From the NCBI GenBank assembly GCA_025786725.1, contig JAHLTZ010000039.1, positions 62,001 to 126,000 on the forward strand: 64,000 bases of DNA. Reading direction: 5' to 3'. The position numbers were made by a program, and so were the translations under genes. The stretch comes from Syncephalis fuscata (lineage: Eukaryota > Zoopagomycota > Zoopagomycetes > Zoopagales > Piptocephalidaceae). This document shows, piece by piece, positions 49,850 to 63,200 of this stretch. Every line of letters starts with the position of its first letter. Positions within the stretch are counted from its first letter, which is position 1. A model generated the notes under the pieces. That model was not told the origin of the DNA, made no database searches, and saw only the letters and a program-made list of their open reading frames with translations.

Positions 49850-50340
49850 TACATCATATGTTAGAACTACACGCTACATTAAAACGAGTACAATAATGTT
49901 ATATATATATATAAGTATTAGCAATAACTACCAACAATAAACACCTATTAAGAAGATATGAGAGCAAGCATTTATTAGTTGTGAACATATGGGTAATTGT
50001 ATAAACTGATACGCCGCCTTAATTATGAAATACTACAAGGCATTCAAGTTCTGTTATTAGCCATCTTTACTATTTAATGACATCTTTATTCATGTCAATA
50101 AAGTATACTAGTTTCTAGCCCTATCTTATTTTTACTTGATATCATATAAGTTATTCAGTCTACTATAGCTAAACTGTGGTGATTAATGGCCAATAAAGAA
50201 TAGGTTTATTATCAAATCAATACAACTAATCAACATATTGTATTATGTGCACTAAGATAAATGTTAGCAAGCATTATAAATTAACATTATAGGATAACGC
50301 CAGGATAATGTGTTGCTTGGTCAAGTTGCGGTTTTAAATT
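49850..50340. repeat. Direct repeat flanking foldback element, right copy
   Basis: Diverged counterpart of 47500-47990 in the same orientation, ending with the CAGGATAATGTGTTGCTTGG block. Confidence 0.65.
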
Positions 50341-50379
50341 AGAAATGCAACAATACAGTGCTTGAGCGAATTGCGTTTT

Positions 50380-50930
50380 TGATTATCCTATTTTGAGTCC
50401 CCAAAGCAAAATTTGTTCCAACTAAAGTTATGCTGTTGTTATGCACAACATAATTATATGGTTTTGTATTAAAATATTATTAATAAATTGATTTAATTAA
50501 ATAATGTAACATACCATTTAATTTCTTTGAAACGTTTAAGGTCGATCATTGTTGCTGTTGGCCATGTGTAAAAAAATTGATTGAATATTAATAGAAATCA
50601 TATAATTGATTCCATGTTATTTGTATTTGTTGTTGCATCTAAATGATTTCTTTTATTTTCTATTATTCTACTATTGTATTCTCGGCATATTTGCGATGTA
50701 AAATCAATATTAATATAATTATTATAAAGTTGTTTATTAAACAGCCACTTTTTCTATAATCAATTTGACTAAATAAAGAACAATATATATATTAAAGCAA
50801 TAATAAAGACAACCAATTAATTACATTATTTTATTGATAATTACACATGAATTAATTAACTTTGGTCGTAATATTATACATGGAATAGTAATAAGTGAAT
50901 AACGGATGAATATTTAATTATATCTAAAAG
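50380..50930. repeat. Dispersed repeat, second copy of the 10.3-10.8 kb element
   Basis: Colinear with 10320-10800 in the same orientation, with an extra ~75-bp segment around 50720-50795. No coding potential seen. Confidence 0.75.
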
Positions 50931-51452
50931 TATCAAGAAAAAGGAAGTAGAATGTGCAAATAAAAAAGAAAATAATAAAAAGGCGTTGGGCCCGTTTGTT
51001 TATTAACTGGACGAGTTGACAGATCAAAGTGAAATAGTAATTACTGTAGCAAGGACATGGAACGATCAAGACTATAAGGCAGATGACGTCCAGTAAATCA
51101 CCATTCTCTACTTTTCAAAATCTAATAGCTCAATAACATAATCGCTACCTATTAGTAAAATGACGCAATCCTAAATATAGTGACTGCGCATTGTGATAAA
51201 CCAGCGATTTTAATAAAATATTCTTTTTCCTCCCCTCCTATCCAGTGACAGAATTGATAGAGATCGCTGTAAACCTTTTTCTTTGCCAAGTCGCGTTTCG
51301 TCACGCACGGCTTTTTCTCTTTTTGTTTCTCGTCTCATTCACCTTCGCACGCTGTCAACTTCTGTCACCTCACCTCATCCTCGCTCCTGTTAGTCTCTTC
51401 AATTTTGCTAGTATAATTGGTACTGTTGGCATCTTGCTATTAATTCTGCACA

Positions 51453-54400
51453 ATGTCTTCCAAAGTGCTTAAAAGACTTCTTGAAGAAGCGTCTCGTATC
51501 GTCCAAGGTAAGCTCATCCCGACAGCAATAGACATTTCTTCTCTCCGCCCCATACACATTCTATCTGCTCTGCGCCTATTTTGACATCTGCAAGACGTCA
51601 AAAAGAAAACTATGAGTCGTCTCGTGTCTCACGCCTCTACTTGTCATTGCTGTCAGGCTGGCGCATGAGTCTACGTGGCTCTTGTCGCCCTTTATACCTC
51701 TTACTCGCTTTCTCTTTCTCGACGTCTTCGTTCTTACTCTAGCACTACCTGACCTCACCGTTGCCTGTAACCTTGTTCCTTTCTTTCTATTGCAGATCAA
51801 GATCAGCCAGTCTCAGCAGCACCTGAAGTGATGTCGGCCGTCTGGGTCAAGCTCCTTCAAGGTTCACCAAACAGTTCACGCTTTACGGAGCTGGGCATTG
51901 ATAAAATCACAAATCTCAATCAAAGCAATGATATTGCCGACCTTCGTAAAACACTTATCACCGATATTGCTTTCCAAGGCAAGCTCGATGGCGTAGCCTC
52001 ATCCGACCTAAAAGTCTACAACAACGACGAAGATGCTACCAACCAGAGAGAGCCTATTGAAGAAGATACTCCACTCTCAGAGCTTATTGAGGCCGGGAAG
52101 GGCGGTAGGAAGAAGACTGCTTTGATCGTTGTAGCACCACCCAAGCCTGGTAAGTAGTTTTGCTTTAAAGACCAGCAGTCAATACGGCTCCTTCCTCTGC
52201 CGTTTGCTTTTGCTTTACGTCTATGTAGTACTAATATTTAATTATTCTTTCCATTACTCCGATATATCCATGTGTCTGTCTCATCATGTGCCTCTACTTC
52301 GCTTCCTGGCCATCTTTCAGATCAATCGCGTCCTGGTAAGTGCACTTAGACCTTTTCTAAATACTCATTGTGTAACCTTATCTTGATTACTTAACGTTAT
52401 TTTTTATCACCTTTTTTGATCATGTAGCAACACCCATCCAGCAGACGTCTGTTCCGAATGATTGCATCGAAAAGGAATTAGATGTCATTCTCCAAGGTGT
52501 CAACCATCAGCTCACTCGTCCTATCGATCCAAAGGATGTTGAAGCCTCGCAAAGAAGTATACTAGGGCCTTTTTACAAGAGGACTCTACCACATCACGAA
52601 ACAGCAACGGATATAAGTCTAGTGATGTTGGGACTTGAATTGGGCAAGCAAGCAATCGGCAGAAATCATAAAACTCTTTGTACAATTGTCGAGAACGACA
52701 TCGGCAAATCGAGTGATCATCGCGTGGTGGCCATGGTTGCCCCGTCCGGTTCAGGAAAGACTGCAACAGTCATTGACCTTGCGAGCAAGCACTTTGTCAT
52801 TTATTGTGTCTGTTGTATATCGAGTCCGACCATTTCTCCGGGTTTTAATGATCCAAACTTTATCACGCTTGCAAAGGATGTCGAGAGCATGTACCGGACC
52901 ATCGTTAACAGAAATCAGGGGAGTTTGCGCGATCCGCTGGACATTGATTCCGAAGTGAAAGCACTAGCGGAAGAACGCGTCGATCTTGAATTCCTTGCAC
53001 GAATGCTCTTCCTTCAGTATCTCCTAAAAAACAATCCTGATTTGGAGCCGCAGCAGTTCTTCTGTGAGCAAATCACTGGAGGTAACTCGACTATTGGCAG
53101 GCTAGTCCGCAAGCTACGGGATTACGACAACCGCGCAATCCAAAACATGCTCAATGAAGTCCAAACTAAGCTTCGGTCTTTTTTATCTTCCAAAGAACGT
53201 GGACTGGTGATTGCTTTGGATGAAGCTCAGGTTGCAGTGACTCACATCTTATCCAATAAGCTCATCTCGCCGACAGCTTTGGGTAATAATAAAAATACAC
53301 TTTTTGACAATAAGAACCAGATACAATTCCAATACCGCCGCAGCTTTCTTACACCTTTATCAGGTGCTTTGAGCAATATGAAGGCAACTCTAGTGATACT
53401 GGGCACATCGCTCTCATTGCAGGATGCCGACCATGTGTACACAGCCATCGCCAAAAAAACCAATTTTCTGAAAATAACAAACTTTCCGAGCTTTGATGAA
53501 GGCGATGTGAGCAGGCTATACTCGGATCTAATCGACATGTCAGGCTGTGAAATCCCACCTGCCAAACGCCGCAAGCTAACAGGACGACCTCGATTTTCCA
53601 TTGATGTCATTAACCATCTCGCTGACTCTTGCACTTTTCGAGGCTCTAAACAAACTATTCTGGATCACGCTATTGACGAGTCGATTAAAGATACGATGGA
53701 TGGTCTTCGGGCCAAGATACGCGCCATTCTTGCCAACGATCAAGCAGGTGGGATAGCTCGGCTTCTCTCTCGAATGGTATTGGCCTATCATCTTCACAAT
53801 GGCAAAATATCTTTCTCAAGCAATGACCAGTCCGACTTTGTGGATAAAGCTCTGTGCAGACTACGATCACATGATAATGACATTCACTTGGTCATGGACG
53901 AGCCAATAGTTGTTGAGGCAGTGCAGGAAGAGCTAAAGGCTTTAGGCAAAGATCCGGTGTTCTTTGAGTACATGAATCAATTTAACCAAATTATCACCAA
54001 CTTTGGCACCGCTTCAGCTTTAAAGGGGGATGCGTTGGAGCCACTTGTCCGCCGATCACTTCAACGCTTCAATGGCTACCGTCTTGTTGACCTTCCTTTC
54101 CTTCAAGGCGTCACATTGCCCGCCTGGTGCAGCAATTTCCAGCTCCAAATTGATGAGATTAAAACAGCCAATGGATTTGGATACACTGGCAGTGGCGTTC
54201 GTGCAGATCTTGCCTTCCTCACCGAATGTCCTCCAAACAAAATGCTTATTGCCAATAATGGCACACGTCCGGATGGAGTCTGGTTTTTCTCTGACAGACG
54301 TTACGCCGGCTCTCTTGCGATCAAGCTCTACAGCGACCGTTTGAAGCAGTCCGCCCACAACTCGAACAAAACTTCCAGCAATATTCGAAGTTGTTTTTTG

Positions 54401-54697
54401 AGCCGGGATGGTATCAACATGAACCAATCCTTGACAGGCGTTCGACGTGACTTTGAGGCTTCGGGTACTCCATCCAATCTCAAAGGCATTCTTCGCATCC
54501 ATCTCGAGTTTCCTGGCGTCGAGGGCGGTAATCCGGCTACTTATATCGAAGAGGACCCTGTAACTGGTATCGAGGATGTAATGGTGTATATAGGCCTTTC
54601 AAACCTGGACGATTTTTTTTTCGAGGGCATTGCAGAAAACAAGGACGATATGATCAAATTGAAAAGGTTGATTAAATTCGTCTCTGACTCAAAGTAA
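51453..54697 (+). CDS. Crinkler (CRN)-type protein: ubiquitin-like header, P-loop NTPase, nuclease-like C-terminus
   Basis: Four exons (51453-51507, 51796-52149, 52321-52335, 52428-54697) join in phase to 897 residues. The header domain SAVWVKLLQGSPNSSRFTEL, DIADLRKTL, SDLKVYNN and ALIVVAPPKPG matches the ubiquitin-like N-terminus of Crinklers. The NTPase has Walker A (VAPSGSGKTATVIDL) and Walker B (GLVIALDEAQ). The C-terminus has a PD-(D/E)XK-like pattern: GVRADLAFL, then an SLAIKLYSD lysine strand. No signal peptide is visible, as in many non-oomycete Crinklers. These proteins are known as nuclear-acting effectors or intergenomic-conflict proteins in oomycetes, chytrids and other lineages; the activity of this one is unknown. 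Exon 3 is only 15 bases. Composition is markedly more GC-rich and C/T-rich (introns included) than surrounding DNA, and it sits between two MULE copies, which suggests transfer or capture. Confidence 0.9.
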
Positions 54698-54939
54698 AAA
54701 TCGTTTAGAAATAACACTACAATTTCTAATTCAAATTCTCTACTTTTTTGTCCATATGCCTTACGTTCTGATGTTTCTTCATCGTTATATACGACTTTTC
54801 AAGCGCTGCCAGCTGTCCTACTGCAACGCATGTTAGACGCGTCAAGACTAATTTTTTCACGCCGCCAGCTGACCATCATATACACCTTACTTGTAATAAA
54901 TACAACGCAAAAATGCAGTACACAAATATATTATGTAAA

Positions 54940-55085
54940 ACTAGTACTAATAGTATTGAAACAGTAGTTGATGTTGAAATAAACGTTTTTATTGGAGAGT
55001 AAATACAAATTACTAATGAAACATCTATTACGAAAAGAAAGCGTGTCATTAAAGAGTATTCAAACTGCAATGAACGTTATTATAA
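54940..55085 (+). mobile_element. Decayed MULE transposase C-terminal remnant
   Basis: Follows the CRN gene by about 240 bp. AATACAAATTACTAATGAAAC and AAAGCGTGTCATTAAAGA align with the C-terminal coding part of the full MULE copies (around 47079-47140), ending in a degraded zinc-knuckle. Far more diverged than copies 1 and 2, so it represents an older insertion. Confidence 0.7.
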
Positions 55086-55477
55086 ATAATAACATAATAT
55101 GATAAAATGTATAATTATGACAGTATTTACTATTAATATATTCATACAGGATACTGATTGTAATATTATATGATAAAACTAAATAATGCAAAATGAATAT
55201 ACAGCGTTAAGTAAAAGTATAAATGAATACATTTATTTAATAATAGACATTATACAGTGTACATTTGTAAATATATAAATTATACAACTATATAACTAGC
55301 TATGTTAATTGACCAGCTATACTGCTAATTATATTACTAAATATTTAGTACACATTGTAAAAAATTTATAAAAAAATTATATACGATATATGAGTAAATA
55401 CATAACTAACGAGCAATATAAGTATGGATATAAACAATTATTTAATGTAGTATAAAATGGGAAATTAAAAAAATCGA

Positions 55478-57103
55478 CAGTCGCTAAATTTAATTTTATT
55501 AATTTTATTTAATAAATAAAATCTATCGTAATGTCTACTAAACTATTTAAAAAAGCTATATTTAACAGTATTAAAAAACTGAGAGCCGCTATTGACAAGT
55601 TTAAGCTTGTTAACAGTTGCAATTTTAATAGAAAAATAGTGATTCAACAAGATTACAACTTATTTGTCCTCATGAAGACCGTTCCAGCAACAAATGCCAG
55701 TTTGTTTTAACTGCCAAAAAGCGGAAAATCGGCTTATTAAAAATTGTTTAATGCAATATTAAACATTTTAATGGTTGTTTATATGATTCTGGTAATGATA
55801 CTATTAAATCTATTATTAAATATATTACAAGTGGTGTCGCTATATTCTCAAATGTAAAATCAACAGATGTACGAATAAAAGTATCAAATTATGTACACAT
55901 TTAATTATTTAATATACAATAACAATTGCAATAGCTTAATAGATGCTATTATTTCTTACTACAAAGCTTGTTCTGCTCTTAATTTAATGGAAAAGAATAA
56001 TATTAACAGCAATATTAATTCTTTTTCATTTATTAAATATTACTTTATCAAATTTGAACATTTTAATCCGGATTCTGTTCAGCACTTCTTGCAAAACCAG
56101 TCTGGTAATTTTGAAAATGCATTTTTATGTCATTTATCATTTATTAAAGCTTGCCAGTATACCCGTAAAGTACTGGTAATTGATGGTTGCCATTTAAGGT
56201 TTTCTTATGGCGGTGTTGCTGTTGCTGCCGTTGTTAAAGATGGAAATAATAATATTTTACCTTTGGTTGTTGCTATAGTATTTCATAAAAATGAAAACAA
56301 CTGGGTCTATTTCCTTAAACGTTTAGCAGATTCAGTACCTGAATTAAGTATTCACAAGCTCAAGGATTGTTAACTAATAATAGCTATTTTTTGTATAAAT
56401 CAACATTAACTGACATCAATAACTATATAGTTGATGATTATTCTGATACCAAATTTCAAATTAAAACTACTAATTTTGAAGAATTGTGGTTTTTTATTAA
56501 ATGAGTTTATTAATAAATCTTACACCATTGATTATTCAAACAAATTATATGCTCCAGAAATTTGCCTGGTTGAAATAGAGTCAATTACTGCGGATATTTT
56601 GTGTTTGCCACCGAAAATAACGAAGAAAACCGGTAGACCGAGAGTTAAAAGAATTAGATGTTATAGTAAAGCTTTGCAGACCACCAACGATATACTTGTC
56701 GCAACTGTAGCTCAAAAGGACACAATACAAGAACATGCGCTGTAAACACTAGCATGAATAACATTGAAACAAACATCTTTATTGAAAAGCAAATACAAAC
56801 TACTAATGAAACAGCTATAAAGAAAAGAGAGCGTGTTATTAAAAAATGTTTAATTTGTGGTAAACGTCATTACAAGAAAACAAAGTGTGGAGCAAACAAA
56901 AAATAATTTTATTAATAAATAGTTTTAATCAATTTTAAAAAAGAAAAATTTATTATAGTGAAATTAAAAAACAGTGTATTTCTTAATTTCCTTAAATTAA
57001 AAGTTATATTTATTTTATAAAAAATAGAAAAAAGTAAAATTAGAAATTTAAAAAGTATTTTTGTAATTAAAAGCAAAAAACAGTGTATTTTCCAAAATTG
57101 CCC
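55478..57103 (+). mobile_element. MULE transposon copy 2 (right terminus, transposase remnant)
   Basis: Transposase-derived region from 55531 matches copy 1 almost base for base. The DDE core is longer here: KVLVIDGCHLRFSYGGVAVA, VVKDGNNNILPLVVAIVF, NNWVYFLKRLADS, then a C-terminal part ending with the CLICGKRHYKKTKC zinc knuckle. A shared frame break near 55668 and a stop near 55748 interrupt the N-terminal part, so activity is doubtful unless these are sequence errors. The right end carries AAAAACAGTGTATT motifs at about 56967 and 57076 and the right terminal inverted repeat ending at 57103; the left terminal repeat is absent. Confidence 0.85.
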
Positions 57104-57303
57104 TGTTAACTATATAGAATTTTATGTAAAAACTATACACCAATTAATGATCACCACTCATATTTCTCTTTTACTACACACATATTTACTACTTTTTATT
57201 ACTCACTTGATAGGTAATTTGTATAAAATACTATATTCAATACAGACTGACACAATAACCATACGGTCATATAACTATATGTTAATAGTAACATTTCACC
57301 ACT

Positions 57304-60001
57304 ATGGCAACAATATCTTGGGCAACAACACTGCCACCGCCACATTTTAGTAATAATGCCGGGCCAGTACCTACATGGTCATTGGGTGATGGTGTACGGC
57401 AAATGGACATGGAATTCGATAATCTTAATGGAACAAGCTCTAAAGTAGCTACAAATAATGGTAAGCAACTGGAAAATAGATAAGAGTCGCGCAATGTCAA
57501 TGTGTTGACGCGTCATACGCTATTATTTATGATGATAATGGTTGTTTATTACTTAGGCGTCAATCCAACTAATACAGCTACAAAGCATCACAGCATGTCG
57601 CAATTTAATGATAAAAGTGTTATGCATCCACTTATTGGCCATACAGCCTTGATGGAAATGGATCAAGAATTCACAACATTAACTGGTGCATGGCCCAAAC
57701 AGAAAGCAAACACACTGCCACAGCGGGATATGCTCACCACAAATAAACTAGCTGGTAAAACTTTGAAGGAAAAACTAGTATCGGATAAAGAAGCGCAGGA
57801 TATTGATAAACAGTTACGAGAGATCCTTGAAAGTAACTCAGCAATTAAGGATTTTTATGCTGATATTGATGCACAAGCAGTAAGTTGTAATTATTAATTA
57901 ACGTATATTCAATACATAGATTAAGTAAAATATTAACACGTACTATAGGAACAGCAAATTGAACAGATGGATCATGATACAATGTCATTGCCAGATGAGT
58001 TATCGAATATATTAAATGATGATATCATAAATGTCAATGATTTTAATTCACCTAATACTCGATCCATACCAACTATCCAAACAAATCAATTATTTGAACA
58101 AAATCCTGCAAATTTGCTAATGCTGTCATCGCTGAGAGGCAAAATAAAGCCAGAAGAATGGATGTCAAACTTTGAAAATATGACAACAATTCAAATGGAT
58201 CCTGTAACACAGCTTCGATCCACAGCATCAATGCCATTTCAACGTAATAGAAATGATCGTGAACGAAGAAGAGATGAACGAGAAAAGACGCAGCAACAAC
58301 AACAGCAGCGGTGGCCTATAAATAAGCCTCATTATCCAACGCGCGTTTTGCGCAACACAATACCAGCACGATTGCCGACCATTGAAGAAAGTTTATTAAT
58401 GACATCAGCTAAAGTAAATAGAAATGAGAAAAAGCCAATGAATCCAACTATTACAGGTTTGCCAGATGTGTAAGCAATACAGACAAATATATTATTATTA
58501 TTATTAAATTTATTGTTGCTGTTGTTAGGTATACAGTCACTACGTCGGTACCAGTTAGCACACCTTTAATTAATATTACAGCCATGAATGAAACAATCGA
58601 TGAGACAGCTTTACCTCAATACCCGCACATTGTTAATTTGCCATATCAAGGAAATGCAAAACGTAAGTGCTATTTAAAAAATTATATAAATACATACCCA
58701 TTGTTATTTGTAGAGATTTTAAAAGCATTAAAAGCATTGCACCAACAGTTGTATGAAATGCAAAAAAGGTATACTACAGTTGTAGCTAGAAATAGCGAAT
58801 TAGAGAAACAGTTAACGGCAGCTTTATCCAAACTGTCCATGTCATCGACGGCAATTCAGCAGCAACAACAAGAAAAGCATACTGATGAAAAGAAACTATT
58901 TAAAAAAATGACGACACTTCAAACACAGTTAGAAACAGCAGAATTAAACGCTAGTAAACAGGCACAACGGTCACAACAATATAAAGCATGTGCGCTAAAA
59001 CTACGCGATGAGTTGTTACAATTGCGTCGAAAGGTTGTCGACACCGAACAGCGTAATTCAGCCCAGCGTAGAGAAATGGATCGTATCAATAACCAACTTG
59101 AGTCGTCTACACAACAACTTGGCAAATATCGCATGCAAGTAAGAACGCTAGAACAATCATTGGCCACATTAAAGCAACAGAATGAACATAAAACAGGAGA
59201 AGCCAATAAACAACATCCTACGACGCTTACAACAAAATCAGCACTACTTTCCGGTAAGTAATAATAATAATTATTATTATTATATGCAATACAGTAGTTG
59301 TGTATTGATGCTAACTAGTAGTAGATCGATCGATTAGAGAGCAAGCAGCAATGGCAACCGAAGCATTAACGGAGGCTAGAGAAGAATGTCGCCGCTTACA
59401 ACGCCAATTAGAATACGCCGGCTATCGAATAAGAGAAGTGGAAGAGAAAGAAATGCAGCTGTCAAAGCATCCAAACAAACTTCTTATGTCAAACCAATGG
59501 TAAGTTAATCAATATCGGCATATCTATGACCCATTATTTAAACGATAATAGTACAAAACAAGCGATTCAAACGTAACAGTACCCACAAACACTACTACTA
59601 CCGCCACTGCGGTGTTGCACCCACCATTATGGCCAAAGTATTACCACCAGCAATGCCAGTCGCTACAAGAGATGCTAATACAGCTCGTGGTAAGTGATTT
59701 GTACTAAATGATATCAATGTGGCAATATTTAATGATTAATAAATAAATGGCCTATTAGAGGTGGCAGATAAAGATAAAAATGATCATTTTAAAAGGTAAG
59801 CTATTATAAAATTGATAAATTGATTAACTTTAATTAATTAATATAATATTTATTAGACAATATCAAGAATTGTTACACCAATTTGAAAATATGCCACCAG
59901 GTGCACAGCATGCTTCACAAACAAGGTGGCTATTACAGCAACTACGTGATACTATTAATACAATGCAAACAAAGGTAAATAGTAATATATTTACAGTATA
60001 G
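57304..60001 (+). CDS. Coiled-coil protein of unknown function
   Basis: Starts MATISWATTLPPPHFSNN. About nine exons, including long ones near 57559-57879, 57952-58470 and 58713-59251. The first half is polar and low-complexity, with an acidic helix (KLAGKTLKEKLVSDKEAQDI) and a charged stretch (RNRNDRERRRDEREKTQQQQ). The second half is a long coiled coil beginning ILKALKALHQQLYEMQKRYT and continuing past QLGKYRMQVRTLEQSLATLK. A short C-terminal helix (TRWLLQQLRDTINTMQTK) ends at 60001. No catalytic motif or transmembrane segment. Order and composition resemble spindle-pole/centrosome scaffold proteins of fungi, but I do not recognise a family. Convergent with the acyltransferase gene. Confidence 0.7.
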
Positions 60002-60269
60002 TATTAACTAATAGGCTTAAAGACTTTTTAGACATAATGATACTGTTCTTTAACGAATGTATATTTAATAAAACTATTTATTAATTTAAGATTTTAGTAC
60101 CAAAAGTATTGCTTAAAGAAAACTGATTTATTTTTAATCCTATTATTGCAGAATATATAATTACATAAACTGCTCTTTCAATTTTATACTACTTCAAATT
60201 ATAGAAAAAACTATTTTTTTATTCTATATATACTAGCAAAAAAACAATACGATTCTATGACCGCATAAT

Positions 60270-63200
60270 TCATAGTTTTGCTTTTGAAGGTGCTTCTTCG
60301 AGAACAAGCGAAGTATCCGCCTCTTCCACTTGCTCTTTACTTGAAGATGCTACACTCATAGTGGTAGTATCTTTACCACTTTTCTCAGCCCGACCAGTCC
60401 ATCCGGAAATACCTGTCAGTTCAGCAAGTCGAAGCACCCGTGAACTAACTATATACTCATAAATATATTATTGATCAGCTATTATTGATCATATATATAT
60501 AGTTGAGAGTGGCTACTTACCGGTAGCATTGTCACGTCTGTTTTTACCCTCACGTCTAAATTGCCCAATACGCTCTACCAGTGACCAGAGACGGCCCTCA
60601 GGCAGTATACTGCCATCAGCCTGTCGTGCCGGTACATAAAGCGGATGGAGAGCAATACGTGTCGGGTCTTGGGGTGAAAGTATATCACGTCGACTAAGCA
60701 TAACGTTCTCGGTATTCAGTCGATAAAAGGCGTTCTTTAGTGTTTCTTGATTAACGGCCTCCATATAACTTATATCGCCTATGACCGAGTCAGTTTACTA
60801 TCTATTCGTTCATCGACTTACCTTGATAATAGAGTGTACGTCCAAATCCTTGGGCCTTTTTAAGAAATACTCGCTCTTCCACCCAGACTACACCATCTTC
60901 TTCAATAACCCCAGCCGGTAATTGTGCCGTAGTAGATGCCGGTGCACCAATCGTCGAATGAAGTAACCCCTGAGCATCCGTGCCCGGTGTCACCATAGCC
61001 ACAATAAGTAGACTGACCGCTAATAGATATATATATATATATAAAATACAATGTTTAATAATACCAAATAATTTGTATCCACTTACCAGCTAACCAGTAA
61101 GTTTCAATAAATGGCCAAATCAAGAAACAGTAAAAATCTAATATTCAGTATAATTAGCATTATTTATTTACCTATTCATACTATTCATACCGTAGTTTCA
61201 CGACCAATACTGCGTTCTATATCAGACAATCCAACATATTCATCTTCAACTGAAATAACATTCATTTGCTAAATAATAACCATAAATATACCATTTTCAT
61301 CATGTATCGTTTATATTACCTCCATCGATATCAATGTCTCTTCCAAATTCTCTTCAACTGTACCAGGTTGATAAATAAATTCACCTTTCAATAGACGAGA
61401 TAAAAAGGCGGTATTATCAATAGTACTTGTTGATGGATTCGCTGCGCTGATTTAATACCACCATCTTGATTTGTACATACATCGATGCTGATGCAATAGC
61501 TATTTACTAATTAATTAATCATCATTAAATACAAATAACACTTACCTTCTGGTATAAATAAGTGAATGACCTAATTAGATGTTGTAAATCAATAACATTA
61601 TTAATCATATAAATATGAATATTATTTATTAAAGACATACCTGATTACGGAAGAAGCTTAGTTCAAAGCGCTGTTGTGTATAGAATATTGGTTCTAGAAT
61701 ATCTTTATCCTTGCGTACACTGATCAGTTCACGCATTACTTGAACAGCACTATTATATATCATATATTATATATTATATATTATATATTGGCATTACACT
61801 TACCGATCAACAATATCACCCGTAGACATATTACCGAAATAGGCAACCCGTCCACCTTTACGTATAATGGCTCGTCTTAACCAATTTACTCGGCGAATTA
61901 ACTAAATATTAATTAATACTATGTAAATACATATAATGATTTGTTAACTTACTTCACTTCGACCTACTCCCTATCCATTATTAATATAATTAGTTAGATA
62001 ATGAGTAAATGAATAGATAAATATAATATGTACTTACTCGTCCACGCAAGGTCAATATAACCGTTCCAACTATATATTATATTAATACTAGGCAATACAA
62101 CTAACAAAACTGTACAATTGAATTACCTAAAGCTGTGGGCATAATAACTGAGCAACCATTCTATTTAAATAAATTAATACACGTTATTATAATAAATAAT
62201 ATATACTTGCAATATCTGACAATACGCTATAATAATTATAATAGTATTAATATTTAGTGTTATGTTTAACATGTTGTTAATAACCAACCGATACCCAAGA
62301 GATCGTAATAAAGTTCTTTATCGTCCTTTTGTTTAGGATCAAATGGTCTAATAATATTTGTTTTTAGATAACCGTTCATTAGAAAGAGTAAATACTTACG
62401 CTCGACGAATAGACTGTTCATTAATATACTCATTAAGTGAGAATGGTTTAGCAAACCTCACTAATATTACAATTAGTTACTAAATACTATACATTTGTTC
62501 TATATGGATATATAGATATATATATATTAGTTGATTTACCGTCTACACGTCCCCATTTTAATTGTAACAACTTGGTACTATTAAACACTCCCTGTAGTGA
62601 TTCTTTCTTTTTTGGTTGACCAAGTAATTCATGTGCATAAGTCTCTGTCTCAATTACCTACAAATATATGTATTAGAGAATGATATAGTATGTATATATA
62701 TATATATATACTTACACGATCATAGCCAATACTCATAGGTACAATAACACAATCACTAGTACGACCACTTTGCAATCCTTCAAGAATTAATTTTAATATA
62801 CCAAACTTTGGTTGTAATAATTTGCCTATATTATATATTGTATATAGTGTATATATATTAGTATATTATAATCAATGATTAATCATGCTATTTACCCGTT
62901 CTACTACGGGTACCCTCAATAAAGCATTCAATATTATGTCCTTTTTCTAATAGTGTCTATTTACAAGTTATATATATAATACATAATGAGTTAGTCCAGT
63001 TAATATCTTACTATAATAGTCTACCTCGATATATTCACGGGCCAGTTCTGTGTACATCAAATCACTGTCCCATGACCGACGAATAAAGAAAGCACCACCA
63101 TGACGTAGAATATTACCAAGAATAGGCATATCCAAATTATCACCGGCCGCAATATGCGGTAACGCCAATCCCAAGCGATAAAAGACATAGGAAATAAGTA

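Larger units (their letters stand above)
45594..57112. mobile_element. 11.5-kb composite bounded by MULE terminal inverted repeats, carrying a Crinkler gene
   Basis: The left end (45603 onward) and the right end (to 57103) are mutually inverted repeats of about 90 bp: AGAAAATACACCGTTTTT on the left mirrors AAAAACAGTGTATTTTCC on the right. They are flanked by TGTTAATTA (45594-45602) and TGTTAACTA (57104-57112), nine bases with one mismatch, the target-duplication size typical of Mutator-like elements. Inside lie MULE copy 1, a direct-repeat pair enclosing a foldback palindrome, a dispersed repeat, the CRN gene, a MULE remnant and MULE copy 2. Copy 1 lacks the right terminal repeat and copy 2 lacks the left one, so the outer ends belong to different copies. 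Whether the whole moved as a unit is inference. Confidence 0.6.

Noticed and set aside
47500-50340. LTR retrotransposon
   Set aside because: Direct repeats are present, but no gag/pol-like coding, primer-binding site or polypurine tract was seen between them.
51576-51800. Antisense open frame in the first CRN intron
   Set aside because: Low-complexity shadow of a C/T-rich intron with clear splice sites.
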